Of a stretch of DNA of 10,001 bases, positions 1 through 5,529 are shown piece by piece. The stretch is taken from contig DITX01000089.1 of assembly GCA_002422225.1 (NCBI GenBank), forward strand, positions 3,702 to 13,702. The letters are read 5' to 3'. Position 1 is the first letter of the stretch, and the number at the start of each line of letters is the position of its first letter. Source of the DNA: Gammaproteobacteria bacterium UBA6173. GTDB taxonomy: Bacteria > Pseudomonadota > Gammaproteobacteria > Pseudomonadales > Pseudohongiellaceae. The notes beneath the pieces were generated by a model. It was not told the DNA's origin, did no database searches, and was given only the letters and a program-made list of their open reading frames with translations. Made by a program: the position numbers and the translations under genes.

Positions 1-3
1 GCG

Positions 4-22
4 AATGATAATAACTCTCATT
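4..22. promoter_or_regulatory. Candidate Fur box
   Basis: The 19-mer AATGATAATAACTCTCATT closely resembles the classical Fur operator: it is an imperfect palindrome with matching AATGA and TCATT ends and an A/T-rich centre. It overlaps the -10 region of a possible leftward promoter (33 to 5). No gene inside the window starts from it, because the nearest gene (69-1139) runs leftward and ends here. The likely target is therefore a leftward gene beyond the edge. Resemblance to Fur sites is established knowledge; binding here is inference. Confidence 0.5.
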
Positions 23-33
23 TATGTTTGCAA
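5..33 (-). promoter_or_regulatory. Candidate sigma70 promoter pointing out of the window
   Basis: Read on the minus strand, TTGCAA (33-28) and TATCAT (10-5) are separated by 17 nt. The -10 matches the consensus at five of six positions and the -35 at four of six. The Fur-like site covers the -10 and spacer, an arrangement typical of iron-repressed promoters. The gene it would drive is not visible. Confidence 0.4.
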
Positions 34-68
34 TCTGTATTTGATTTGTCGTATTGCGTCAGATCAAC

Positions 69-1139
69 TTATGGGTTCGCCGCATCTGCTTCTGCCCGCC
101 GCTCGCCTGCCAGAATGCCCGGCAACCCATAGTTACCCTCATGGCAGGCATATTCATAAATGCGCGAATCGCTGGCATTCATACTCATTTCACCGCGCCA
201 GGTCTGGGTGTAATACACCGGATCATTCACTTCAAATGCATAAAAAATCTGACCATCAGACCATCGGGTAAAACGTTCAATAATTTTTCCCTGATCTGAC
301 AAAGGTATCTGGCCACCTCCGGCCTGCTGCGGATGCAGGCTGACAGTTTCTACAACCAGGGTGTCGCCTTCCCACCATCCAATGGAATCACCCAGCCATT
401 GCTGTAACTCGCGCGGGCGGTGTTTGCCTCCGATGGGGATAATACGGGCGTCCTGATTCATCTCCACCATAATCATCAGGTAACCATCGGTCTGCACAAT
501 CTGGTAGTGGTTGTTGTACAAGACATTTAGCATGGGCGGGCCACCTGTTCCTCCAAAACCGATCAGGCAGCGTTCGCCCAAGGCGCGGCCTTCAGGACCG
601 TCATTGCTGCTGAATTTTTCACGATATTCACGACGCAGCACCTGTCCTTGCTCGGAGTATGGAATACGGCCATTGTCGGGCTCGATGACCCAGGACGTAC
701 GATACTCGCCTTTGACCAGTCCAAAACTGGTACCTGGATCAATCCAGAATGCGTTGTACCCACGCCCCATGCCCAGATCTGAACCATCCAGCAGCTCGCC
801 TTGTTGCAAGTTATCATCAGTGGCCTGGCGAACATTTTGTGGGTGCTGTGCGGTCAGTTGCTCCAGATTTTCTGGCGGAATCACCAGTGCTGTGTATTGA
901 GGATTGCGCTGCAAATCGGTGATCGAGGCGTTGGTCCAGATACCCTGAAAATCAGGTTTGCCCGCGGGTGTTCGCGGCGGCTCATAATCTGGCGTCTGTG
1001 CCATTGCCTGCCCTAGCAGACTCATCGCTGCCCATGCCATCAGCAGTGGTCGCAACAAGTTCTTCACAGGTTTTGGATTTGCCCCGATCGGGTTGCCTGA
1101 TACGGATGATCTCTTTTTTGTGCAGACGACAAGCGCCAT
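69..1139 (-). CDS. Secreted protein of unknown function, TPxGKPDxxGIW family
   Basis: I do not know a function for this protein. Of two nearby ATGs (1148 and 1139) I prefer 1139 (356 aa), because the AAAGGA ribosome-binding sequence abuts the first but lies 9 nt before the second. A basic N-region is followed by a hydrophobic stretch ending in AMA-Q near residue 47, which looks like a signal peptide. The mature part carries TPAGKPDFQGIW (about 57-68), an IPY motif, a conserved Cys in GERCL, and WLGDSIGWWEGDTLVVET (about 248-265), followed by ERFTR and a Tyr-rich C-terminal half ending with a CHEGNY segment. From memory, such proteins are widespread and often multi-copy in Acidobacteria and environmental Proteobacteria, and are usually annotated as hypothetical. 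A relative lies at 4445-5374. The sequence suggests an envelope or extracellular beta-rich domain; no catalytic motif is recognisable. Confidence 0.85.
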   Translation of the reverse strand: MALVVCTKKRSSVSGNPIGANPKPVKNLLRPLLMAWAAMSLLGQAMAQTPDYEPPRTPAGKPDFQGIWTNASITDLQRNPQYTALVIPPENLEQLTAQHPQNVRQATDDNLQQGELLDGSDLGMGRGYNAFWIDPGTSFGLVKGEYRTSWVIEPDNGRIPYSEQGQVLRREYREKFSSNDGPEGRALGERCLIGFGGTGGPPMLNVLYNNHYQIVQTDGYLMIMVEMNQDARIIPIGGKHRPRELQQWLGDSIGWWEGDTLVVETVSLHPQQAGGGQIPLSDQGKIIERFTRWSDGQIFYAFEVNDPVYYTQTWRGEMSMNASDSRIYEYACHEGNYGLPGILAGERRAEADAANP

Positions 1140-1283
1140 GGCCCGCATTCCTTTCTCTGATAATTATTGTTGTGGAGCACGCTGAAAGCTAAACCAGTGC
1201 AGCAACAGAATCAAGTCGCACTCATGCTGTCTATGAAGAAACCAAACGCGACAATACGACACATAGCGCACCACAAACGACGG

Positions 1284-1297
1284 TTGATGCTGATCAA
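1284..1297. promoter_or_regulatory. Perfect FNR/Anr-type operator
   Basis: TTGATGCTGATCAA matches the FNR/Anr/Crp-Fnr consensus TTGAT-N4-ATCAA at all ten defined positions, and the palindrome extends to GGTTGAT-gctg-ATCAACC (1282-1299). Its centre is 1290.5. A weak -10 (TATCAG, 1319-1324) would put transcription start near 1331, so the site would sit close to the -41.5 position of class II FNR-activated promoters. The consensus is established knowledge; activation of the 1377 gene is inference. Confidence 0.7.
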
Positions 1298-1313
1298 CCC
1301 ATGCGCGTATCAT
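1284..1313 (+). promoter_or_regulatory. Alternative sigma70-like promoter overlapping the FNR site
   Basis: TTGATG (1284-1289) and TATCAT (1308-1313) are separated by 18 nt. If this is the real promoter, the FNR-type site covers its -35 and would more likely repress. The alternative -10 at 1319-1324 predicts activation instead. Sequence alone does not decide between them. Confidence 0.35.
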
Positions 1314-1376
1314 GCAGGTATCAGCTTTATCGCCTGGCAAGCGTTTTCAAATCCTGCCAATCCAGGAATCAAGATC

Positions 1377-1907
1377 ATGCTTTTAAGTCGAGTTGTAAAA
1401 CGCGCAATACTTTTGACCACATTGACATCATTGGGTCTGGTCGGGTGCGGTCAGGAGTCCCCCCCCACTACCGCCACTACTGTCAGTAGTGACACCACTG
1501 GCTACAATCTGACATTGGACACCGCGGAATTCATGGCGCATGTGCTGGAGCCCATTGCCGATGTGCTATGGAAGTCCGCAGGCTGGATTCTTGATGAAAA
1601 TGAAGGTTATTACGAGCTCTACCCGACTGATGACGAAGGTTGGATCAATGTCGACAACCATGGCGCCATGATTGTCGAAGCAGGCAATCTCATGTTACTG
1701 CCCGGTCGAGTCCTGGAAGGACCTTGGTCAACTTACGCACAGGCGACCAGCACAGTCGGCAGATCCATCATGAAAGCGGCTGAGGAACAAAATAAAGAAG
1801 ATTTGTTTCAGGCCGGCGCACAGCTATACAGCGTGTGCACAGCGTGCCATCAGGCCTACAACCCTGACATTCTGTCGCGATTTCAACCCCGTAGCCTGAC
1901 GGAGTAA
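1377..1907 (+). CDS. Lipoprotein with C-terminal CxxCH haem c motif
   Basis: The predicted protein is 176 aa. I start it at ATG 1377 because AGGA (1364-1367) lies 9 nt upstream and because this gives a clean lipoprotein signal: basic RVVKR, a hydrophobic stretch, then LVGC with the lipidated Cys at 24. A Thr/Ser-rich linker (to about 40) leads to a mostly helical domain. One CTACH motif (C154, C157, H158) near the C-terminus indicates covalent haem c attachment. A single C-terminal CxxCH after a helical domain recalls class II (cytochrome c'-like) cytochromes, but I cannot confirm that fold. Motifs such as EAGNLMLLPG (101-110) recur in the broken gene at 3235-3529. The next gene begins 1 nt after the stop, so it is probably the first gene of an operon controlled by the FNR-type site at 1284. 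A periplasmic, membrane-tethered electron-transfer or sensing role is inference. Confidence 0.85.
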   Translation: MLLSRVVKRAILLTTLTSLGLVGCGQESPPTTATTVSSDTTGYNLTLDTAEFMAHVLEPIADVLWKSAGWILDENEGYYELYPTDDEGWINVDNHGAMIVEAGNLMLLPGRVLEGPWSTYAQATSTVGRSIMKAAEEQNKEDLFQAGAQLYSVCTACHQAYNPDILSRFQPRSLTE

Positions 1908-1908
1908 G

Positions 1909-2637
1909 GTGCAATACGCATATCCCATGTGGACGCAATTCATGTCCTGTATAAAGACGGTGCCAGTAGCTATTGCCATCATCGTAGGATGCTTATTCCC
2001 AGCAATTGCATTTGCACACAATATTGCAGGTGGTGATGCCGACTTTGTAACATCCAATGCCGGCGCCGCTATCGGCCCCTTTATTTATCTCGGCGCCAAA
2101 CATATGGTAACAGGGTATGACCACCTGTTATTCCTGGCCGGGGTGGTGTTTTTCCTGAACCGACCTTTGCAGGTTATTCAGTACGTCTCACTGTTTGCTC
2201 TTGGCCACAGTCTGACCTTATTGACCGGGGTATTGGCTAACATCAGCGTCAATGCGTATTTGATCGATGCCATCATTGCCTTGTCAGTGGTTTATAAAGC
2301 ACTGGAAAACATGGGTGCTTTACAGTCGCTGGGCCGCTGGCGGCCTGATACCCGCTGGGCGGTATTTGTATTTGGCCTGTTTCATGGGCTTGGTCTGTCA
2401 GCCAGCCTGCAGGAGCTCAATCTTAATCCCGACGGTCTGCTGATCAACTTGATCAGCTTTAATGTGGGTGTCGAACTTGGCCAACTGACTGCTCTCAGCT
2501 TGATTGTGCTGGTGTTTGCCTTGTGGCGACGTCACCCAGGGTTTAATCGCATGGCATTCACCAGCAATACCATGCTGATGTGTGCTGGTTTTACTCTGAT
2601 GATTTATCAACTGACCGCCTGGTGGTTAAACGCCTGA
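1909..2637 (+). CDS. HupE/UreJ-type membrane protein
   Basis: A multi-span membrane protein of 242 aa from GTG 1909; ATG 1927 (MWTQF) or ATG 1945 are alternatives, and no ribosome-binding site clearly decides. GGAG lies 4 nt before the GTG. A hydrophobic N-terminal segment ending AIAFA-H looks like a cleavable signal. The core carries the features of the HupE/UreJ_2 family: GYDHLLFL (69-76), LFALGHSLTLL (95-105), FGLFHGLGLSASL (155-167) and NVGVELGQL (185-193), with about six transmembrane segments. The conserved His, Asp and Glu lie in or next to the helices. HupE and UreJ relatives are associated with nickel or metal transport next to hydrogenases and ureases, but neither system is visible here and this subfamily is not firmly assigned. 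It sits between a CxxCH lipoprotein and an anchor protein, probably in one transcript, which points to a metal or haem-linked envelope role (inference). Confidence 0.88.
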   Translation: MQYAYPMWTQFMSCIKTVPVAIAIIVGCLFPAIAFAHNIAGGDADFVTSNAGAAIGPFIYLGAKHMVTGYDHLLFLAGVVFFLNRPLQVIQYVSLFALGHSLTLLTGVLANISVNAYLIDAIIALSVVYKALENMGALQSLGRWRPDTRWAVFVFGLFHGLGLSASLQELNLNPDGLLINLISFNVGVELGQLTALSLIVLVFALWRRHPGFNRMAFTSNTMLMCAGFTLMIYQLTAWWLNA

Positions 2638-2651
2638 ATTGGAGGCTCCTG

Positions 2652-3212
2652 ATGAGCGACGAACAAAACCCGCAGCACAATCAACGCAACCTTGCTGTTG
2701 CCATCAGCGCCGCCTTTGTGGCGGGACTGGCGATATTTGTTGCCATCATTTTGCCAGCCGAATTTGGCCGAGATCCTTTGGGCACAGGCAGATTGCTGGG
2801 CTTAAGTAGCATGGCGGATACAAGTGCCGATGCCTTGCATACACAGCTTGAGTTTCATAAAAACGACGAGGTCGAATTTTTATTGGAACCCTTCCAGTCT
2901 CTGGAATATAAATACCTGATGGATCTCGGCAACGCCTTGGTGTTCAGCTGGTCGGCCGATGGTGACCTTTACTTCGATTTACATGCTGAAAACATTACGG
3001 TTGAAGATGCTGAAGAGAGTTACGCCGAAGGTGTTGCATCACAACAAATGGGCGCTTACGAAGCAGCCTTTAATGGCATGCATGGCTGGTTCTGGGAGAA
3101 CCGCGGTTTTGAAACCGTGACAATACGCCTTAAAACCTCTGGCTTTTTTGTGAATGCCACCGAATTCAGAGGCGGCGGCACCAGCGATCGTTCACCAGCG
3201 CCAGTGCTCTGA
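2652..3212 (+). CDS. Single-span membrane-anchored protein (transmembrane anchor family)
   Basis: The predicted protein is 186 aa, starting at ATG 2652 with a strong GGAGG (2641-2645) 6 nt upstream; the reading frame is open further upstream but overlaps the previous gene without a better site. A short hydrophilic N-terminus precedes one transmembrane segment (about residues 14-35). Next come FGRDPLGTGRLLGL (about 38-51), a soluble domain with LEPFQSLEYKYLM, and later an HGWFWENRG segment near 140-150. These resemble proteins that databases label 'transmembrane anchor protein' and that, as I recall, often sit beside HupE/UreJ-like genes. The soluble part should face the periplasm. It follows the HupE-like gene by 14 nt, consistent with a shared transcript. 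I know of no demonstrated function; a partner role for the membrane protein is inference. Confidence 0.75.
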   Translation: MSDEQNPQHNQRNLAVAISAAFVAGLAIFVAIILPAEFGRDPLGTGRLLGLSSMADTSADALHTQLEFHKNDEVEFLLEPFQSLEYKYLMDLGNALVFSWSADGDLYFDLHAENITVEDAEESYAEGVASQQMGAYEAAFNGMHGWFWENRGFETVTIRLKTSGFFVNATEFRGGGTSDRSPAPVL

Positions 3213-3219
3213 GTCGCTG

Positions 3220-3249
3220 AAAAATACCGCCACCTCAACGGGTGGCGGT
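3220..3249 (-). terminator. Intrinsic terminator at the end of the small CxxCH gene
   Basis: The inverted repeat ACCGCCACC (3226-3234) and GGTGGCGGT (3241-3249) forms a 9-bp GC-rich stem with a 6-nt loop. Read leftward it is followed by ATTTTT (3225-3220), a U-tract in the RNA. It therefore suits the leftward gene, whose stop codon (3237-3235) lies in the loop. The same hairpin could slow transcription arriving from the rightward operon that ends at 3212, though that side lacks a T-run. Confidence 0.75.
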
Positions 3250-3529
3250 GTGGCAATTCTCGCAGGACTCATACAAGGCATTGTTCAATTCTTCTAATGC
3301 CGGCAAATCGTTAGTCTTGGCAACATTAAATGCAGCAAGGGCTGCATCACGCATTAACAGGCTGTCTCGCACCCATTGCGCCTGCGCCTGAGCGTATCCA
3401 GATATCAGCAACAGATTGGCAGACTCTGCCAGCATCCATCGCCAGCAATACACCTATCACACCTAAGGCCGCGATCAGCCCGGATGGTGCTCGCGTTACC
3501 GCATTGGTCAATCTGCTCTGTTTGCTCAT
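3235..3529 (-). pseudogene. Frameshifted small CxxCH (haem c) protein, relative of the 1377 lipoprotein
   Basis: The start at ATG 3529 has a good GGGGA site 4 nt upstream. The first frame gives MSKQSRLTN followed by one hydrophobic segment ending LLAMDA, and then turns into non-protein-like sequence that stops at 3347. The next frame, entered near 3430, continues as AESANLLLISG and ends YESCENCHTATR, containing a CxxCH motif. Removing one base (for example one G of the minus-strand GG at 3430-3429) would give one 97-aa protein. The second part aligns with the 1377 lipoprotein: AESANLLLISG with VEAGNLMLLPG, and ALYESCENCH with QLYSVCTACH, with nearly equal spacing. The N-terminal half of that domain is missing, so an out-of-frame internal deletion is possible. 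A naturally short form with a one-base sequencing error is the other explanation. A perfect FNR-type site lies upstream and a terminator overlaps the end. Confidence 0.65.
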
Positions 3530-3579
3530 AAATTCCCCTGCCTCAGCCATGTTTTTAACACGCCTTAAAACTAACACAT

Positions 3580-3622
3580 AAAAAAGCGCCTGATTGATCA
3601 TCATCAACCAAGCGCTTTTTTT
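3580..3622. terminator. Bidirectional-type terminator downstream of the DUF6152 gene
   Basis: AAAAAAGCGC (3580-3589) pairs with GCGCTTTTTT (3612-3621), and inside it TTGAT (3594-3598) pairs with ATCAA (3603-3607) around a 4-nt loop. Each side ends in an A or T run, so it can act on either strand. The useful direction is leftward, ending the DUF6152 transcript (gene end 3678). Its inner arm is also a perfect FNR-type site. Confidence 0.7.
3594..3607. promoter_or_regulatory. Perfect FNR/Anr-type operator inside the terminator loop
   Basis: TTGATCATCATCAA matches TTGAT-N4-ATCAA at all ten defined positions. Its minus-strand form GGTTGATGATGATCAA differs from the site at 1282-1297 at a single position over 16 nt. 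The centre is 3600.5, and the leftward CxxCH gene begins at 3529. A class II start 41.5 nt away would fall near 3559, with a T-rich but poor -10 around 3571-3565. No rightward gene begins nearby, so the broken CxxCH gene is the only visible target. Confidence 0.6.
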
Positions 3623-3677
3623 AGTCGGACGTTTTTATACTGCCAGATCATCGGACTTGTCCGCGACCTGGTTTGTA

Positions 3678-4127
3678 TTAATTTGCCTCTGGATCAGCAC
3701 CGTCTTGTGGAGCACCGATACCTGATGAACCCATGAACAGCTTACGGCCATCAGGGAACGTGATATCACGGCCGTTTGCACGACACGCTGGCGTGCACAG
3801 ACGGTCTTTACTCTGGTAACCGGTTACCACAATTTCAGTACCAATTTCGAGTGAACCACGGTTGATACCGCGACGCAGCAGGGTGTTTGGTGTGCCGCCC
3901 TCTGCCATCCAGGCCTGTTCAGTACCATCTTCGTTGGTGTGACGCAGGTGGATCCATGAATGCGGGTTGATCCACTCAACGCGCGTGATCGGTCCACGCA
4001 GTGCTACTGGCAGATTGGCGTCGAATTCAGCGGAAAACGCATGGTGTGCGGTTGCCGGTGATTGCATGCCGATGGCAGCGATGCCACCTACCACTGCGAC
4101 TGCAGCTACAAGCAATTTCATTTTCAT
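3678..4127 (-). CDS. DUF6152-family secreted protein
   Basis: A 149-aa protein starting at ATG 4127, with GGGGA 7 nt upstream. Residues 1-27 form a signal peptide (KMKLL, hydrophobic core, PATA-H). The mature protein begins HHAFSAEFD (28-36), followed by GPITRVEWINPHSWIHL (45-61), GGTPNTLLRRGI (77-88), TEIVVTGYQSKD (97-108) and LPDGR/FPDGRKLFMGSS near 124-135. These agree with my memory of DUF6152 (HHxFxxEFD, WxNPHxW, GSPxxLxRRG, DGRxLFxGSS). Cys 111 and 115 could form a disulfide. The fold looks like a small periplasmic beta-barrel of OB type, and the function is unknown. It lies between two members of the GKPD family, and the pairing of DUF6152 with such proteins is something I recall from other genomes but cannot verify here. 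Confidence 0.85.
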   Translation of the reverse strand: MKMKLLVAAVAVVGGIAAIGMQSPATAHHAFSAEFDANLPVALRGPITRVEWINPHSWIHLRHTNEDGTEQAWMAEGGTPNTLLRRGINRGSLEIGTEIVVTGYQSKDRLCTPACRANGRDITFPDGRKLFMGSSGIGAPQDGADPEAN

Positions 4128-4444
4128 ACAAATTTCCCCTATTCAATGAGCTAAGCTGAAAACAATGTTACACCAGGTGGCACTTCTCATCCATCGCAAT
4201 GACGGTCTGCCTGACGACAACTACCGGTATCTTGTCTCATTATCAGGTAAGCGCCTTAACCTTGACTTAACGCTGTGGGCCGACCTGCTGACAGATCTGC
4301 CACACATAAACTTCTCTTGTTTTATCCATTTGTACTACCGGTGATGTCGACCTGCAAGTGAGCAGATCAAGGCGGAACCGGTTGTAGAGGATTTGTTGAT
4401 CAAAGTTAACCAATGATCAACAAACCCAATCGCCGTGAAAGTTT
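4128..4444. other. 317-bp intergenic region
   Basis: There is no convincing coding sequence on either strand. The region holds the 11-bp inverted repeat at 4392-4424 and a 9-bp direct repeat, ACTACCGGT, at 4220-4228 and 4334-4342. It must contain the promoter of the leftward DUF6152 gene, but I find only weak -10-like sequence (minus-strand TAACAT) with no good -35. Confidence 0.5.
4392..4424. repeat. 11-bp perfect inverted repeat
   Basis: TTTGTTGATCA (4392-4402) and TGATCAACAAA (4414-4424) are perfect reverse complements around an 11-nt spacer. It lies 20 nt past the end of the leftward lipoprotein gene (4445). Neither side has a T-run, so it is not a standard intrinsic terminator. It could be a transcript-end hairpin or a dyad operator. 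It contains TTGAT half-sites but not with FNR spacing. Confidence 0.6.
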
Positions 4445-5374
4445 TTAGAACGGCATCGTCATGCCTTCAATCGGGCGGCCTTTACGGAAGCGACCAAACA
4501 ACAGCTCTTCCACAAACTCGACACACTTGAATTGGGGTAACTCGAAGTCTTTTTCAAGTCTGCGGTACAAAGGCATGCTGATTGTCCACGGTTCGGTATA
4601 CAACTGAGGATCAACAATTGTTGCGCTGTATTCAATGGTGTTTTTGTCGATCATTGTGTAGCGTTCAGTGACTTTGGATTCCCATGAGCGGTAATTGCCT
4701 GCACGGTCATACCAAGTTGAGTCAATCAGACCGCTGACTTCTACCACAAATGTGTCGCCATCCCAAGTTCCGTGTGACTGCCCCATCCAAGAATCGATTG
4801 GGGCTTCGCCCGGATCTTCAAGATAAATATTGCGCACGGCGCCGGCAAAGGAGTAGGCAATAAAAAACGCACTATTGCTCTGGAAAATCTGGAATGGGTG
4901 CGGCATGTAGGTTGCGCGCGGCACACCCGGCATAAAACATTTTACTTCCGGATCACGCTCTAACCAGTTTTCGCGATTTTCGTCACGGCGGGCCAGCGCT
5001 TCCGGTTTGTAGGGGATATAGCCGTTGTTGGTGGTGATAACGCCCTGACTGGCAGGCACAGCACCGACCGCACCCATGGCAACTACTTCAGGAGCAGGCA
5101 CCGGAACAAAATCACCGGGAACCATGGCAAACGCTGACTTGGGCGGTGCTGGCTCCAGATTATTGTTAGCGGTTGTCAGTACTTGCCAGATACCATTAAG
5201 GTCTGGCTTGCCATCCGGTGTCCTTGGAATAGCAGACATCGCGGCGCTTTGAGCCGCTGCAACTGACGCTGTCGGGTTACTGGTGGTTGTTTGTGTCTCG
5301 CTGGGTGAACAGGCCATGACGCCAAGTGACATCAAAGCAGTTATTAGTGTTAGTTTTCTGAACCCGTTTGGCAT
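4445..5374 (-). CDS. Lipoprotein of unknown function, TPxGKPDxxGIW family (second copy)
   Basis: The function is not known. ATG 5374 (309 aa) is preferred over GTG 5386, because the strong AGGGGAGG overlaps the GTG but lies 11 nt before the ATG. A short lipoprotein signal ends LGVMAC, with Cys 22 as the lipid site, followed by a Ser/Thr/Ala-rich linker. The domain then carries TPDGKPDLNGIW (about 52-63), YIPYKPEA, a conserved Cys in VKCFMPG, SWMGQSHGTWDGDTFVVEV and TERYT, and a DPQLYTEPWTISMPL segment. These follow the same order as in the protein at 69-1139, so the two are paralogues, though divergent and with different N-termini (signal peptide there, lipidation here). The product should be tethered to a membrane on the periplasmic side. 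A near-consensus sigma70 promoter lies just upstream. Confidence 0.85.
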   Translation of the reverse strand: MPNGFRKLTLITALMSLGVMACSPSETQTTTSNPTASVAAAQSAAMSAIPRTPDGKPDLNGIWQVLTTANNNLEPAPPKSAFAMVPGDFVPVPAPEVVAMGAVGAVPASQGVITTNNGYIPYKPEALARRDENRENWLERDPEVKCFMPGVPRATYMPHPFQIFQSNSAFFIAYSFAGAVRNIYLEDPGEAPIDSWMGQSHGTWDGDTFVVEVSGLIDSTWYDRAGNYRSWESKVTERYTMIDKNTIEYSATIVDPQLYTEPWTISMPLYRRLEKDFELPQFKCVEFVEELLFGRFRKGRPIEGMTMPF

Positions 5375-5405
5375 GTTGTTATGCACCTCCCCTTGTTGTC
5401 TGGCG

Positions 5406-5434
5406 ATATAACCACTTCAGTTTTTTAGTGTCAA
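5406..5434 (-). promoter_or_regulatory. Near-consensus sigma70 promoter for the 4445-5374 lipoprotein
   Basis: On the minus strand, TTGACA (5434-5429) is perfect and TTATAT (5411-5406) follows after exactly 17 nt. Transcription would start near 5399, leaving a leader of about 25 nt that contains the ribosome-binding site. This is the best promoter match in the window and suggests strong, possibly constitutive expression. Confidence 0.75.
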
Positions 5435-5529
5435 GCCTATTAAAGCCAGCCGCTCACCAGACCAGACAAGCAGCAGCGAGCGGCCAACAATATTACTTTT
5501 TTGTTGCAGTAAAAAAGCCCTGGCCCATG

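Larger units (their letters stand above)
1149..1376. promoter_or_regulatory. Divergent intergenic region upstream of the haem lipoprotein operon
   Basis: This 228-bp region separates the leftward GKPD-family gene from the rightward CxxCH lipoprotein. It holds the FNR-type site at 1284-1297 and its associated promoter elements. An open frame continues upstream from the lipoprotein to 1167, but its predicted residues do not look like protein and would bury the lipoprotein signal, so I treat the region as non-coding. I see no convincing promoter for the leftward gene. Confidence 0.55.

Noticed and set aside
54..67. FNR-like TTGCGTCAGATCAA
   Set aside because: It matches eight of ten consensus positions, but its centre (60.5) does not place a plausible -10 at the right distance on either strand.
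1167..1376. Upstream extension of the CxxCH lipoprotein frame
   Set aside because: It would place about 70 non-protein-like residues before a clear lipoprotein signal, and the ATG at 1377 has a well-spaced AGGA site.
2439..2457. 19-bp perfect palindrome GCTGATCAACTTGATCAGC
   Set aside because: It lies inside the HupE-like coding region and its TTGAT/ATCAA halves are in inverted order with 1-nt spacing, so it is not an FNR-type site; the codons are ordinary. Probably chance.
1909..2637. Urease or hydrogenase accessory gene
   Set aside because: The protein is HupE/UreJ-like, but no urease, hydrogenase or nickel-insertion gene is present in the window.
5449..5484. 7-bp inverted repeat GCCGCTC/GAGCGGC
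   Set aside because: The loop is 22 nt and there is no T-run or promoter-related position; weak and probably incidental.
5496..5517. CTTTTTT/AAAAAAG hairpin after the small beta-rich gene
   Set aside because: The stem is almost all A-T with no GC base, so I would not call it an intrinsic terminator.
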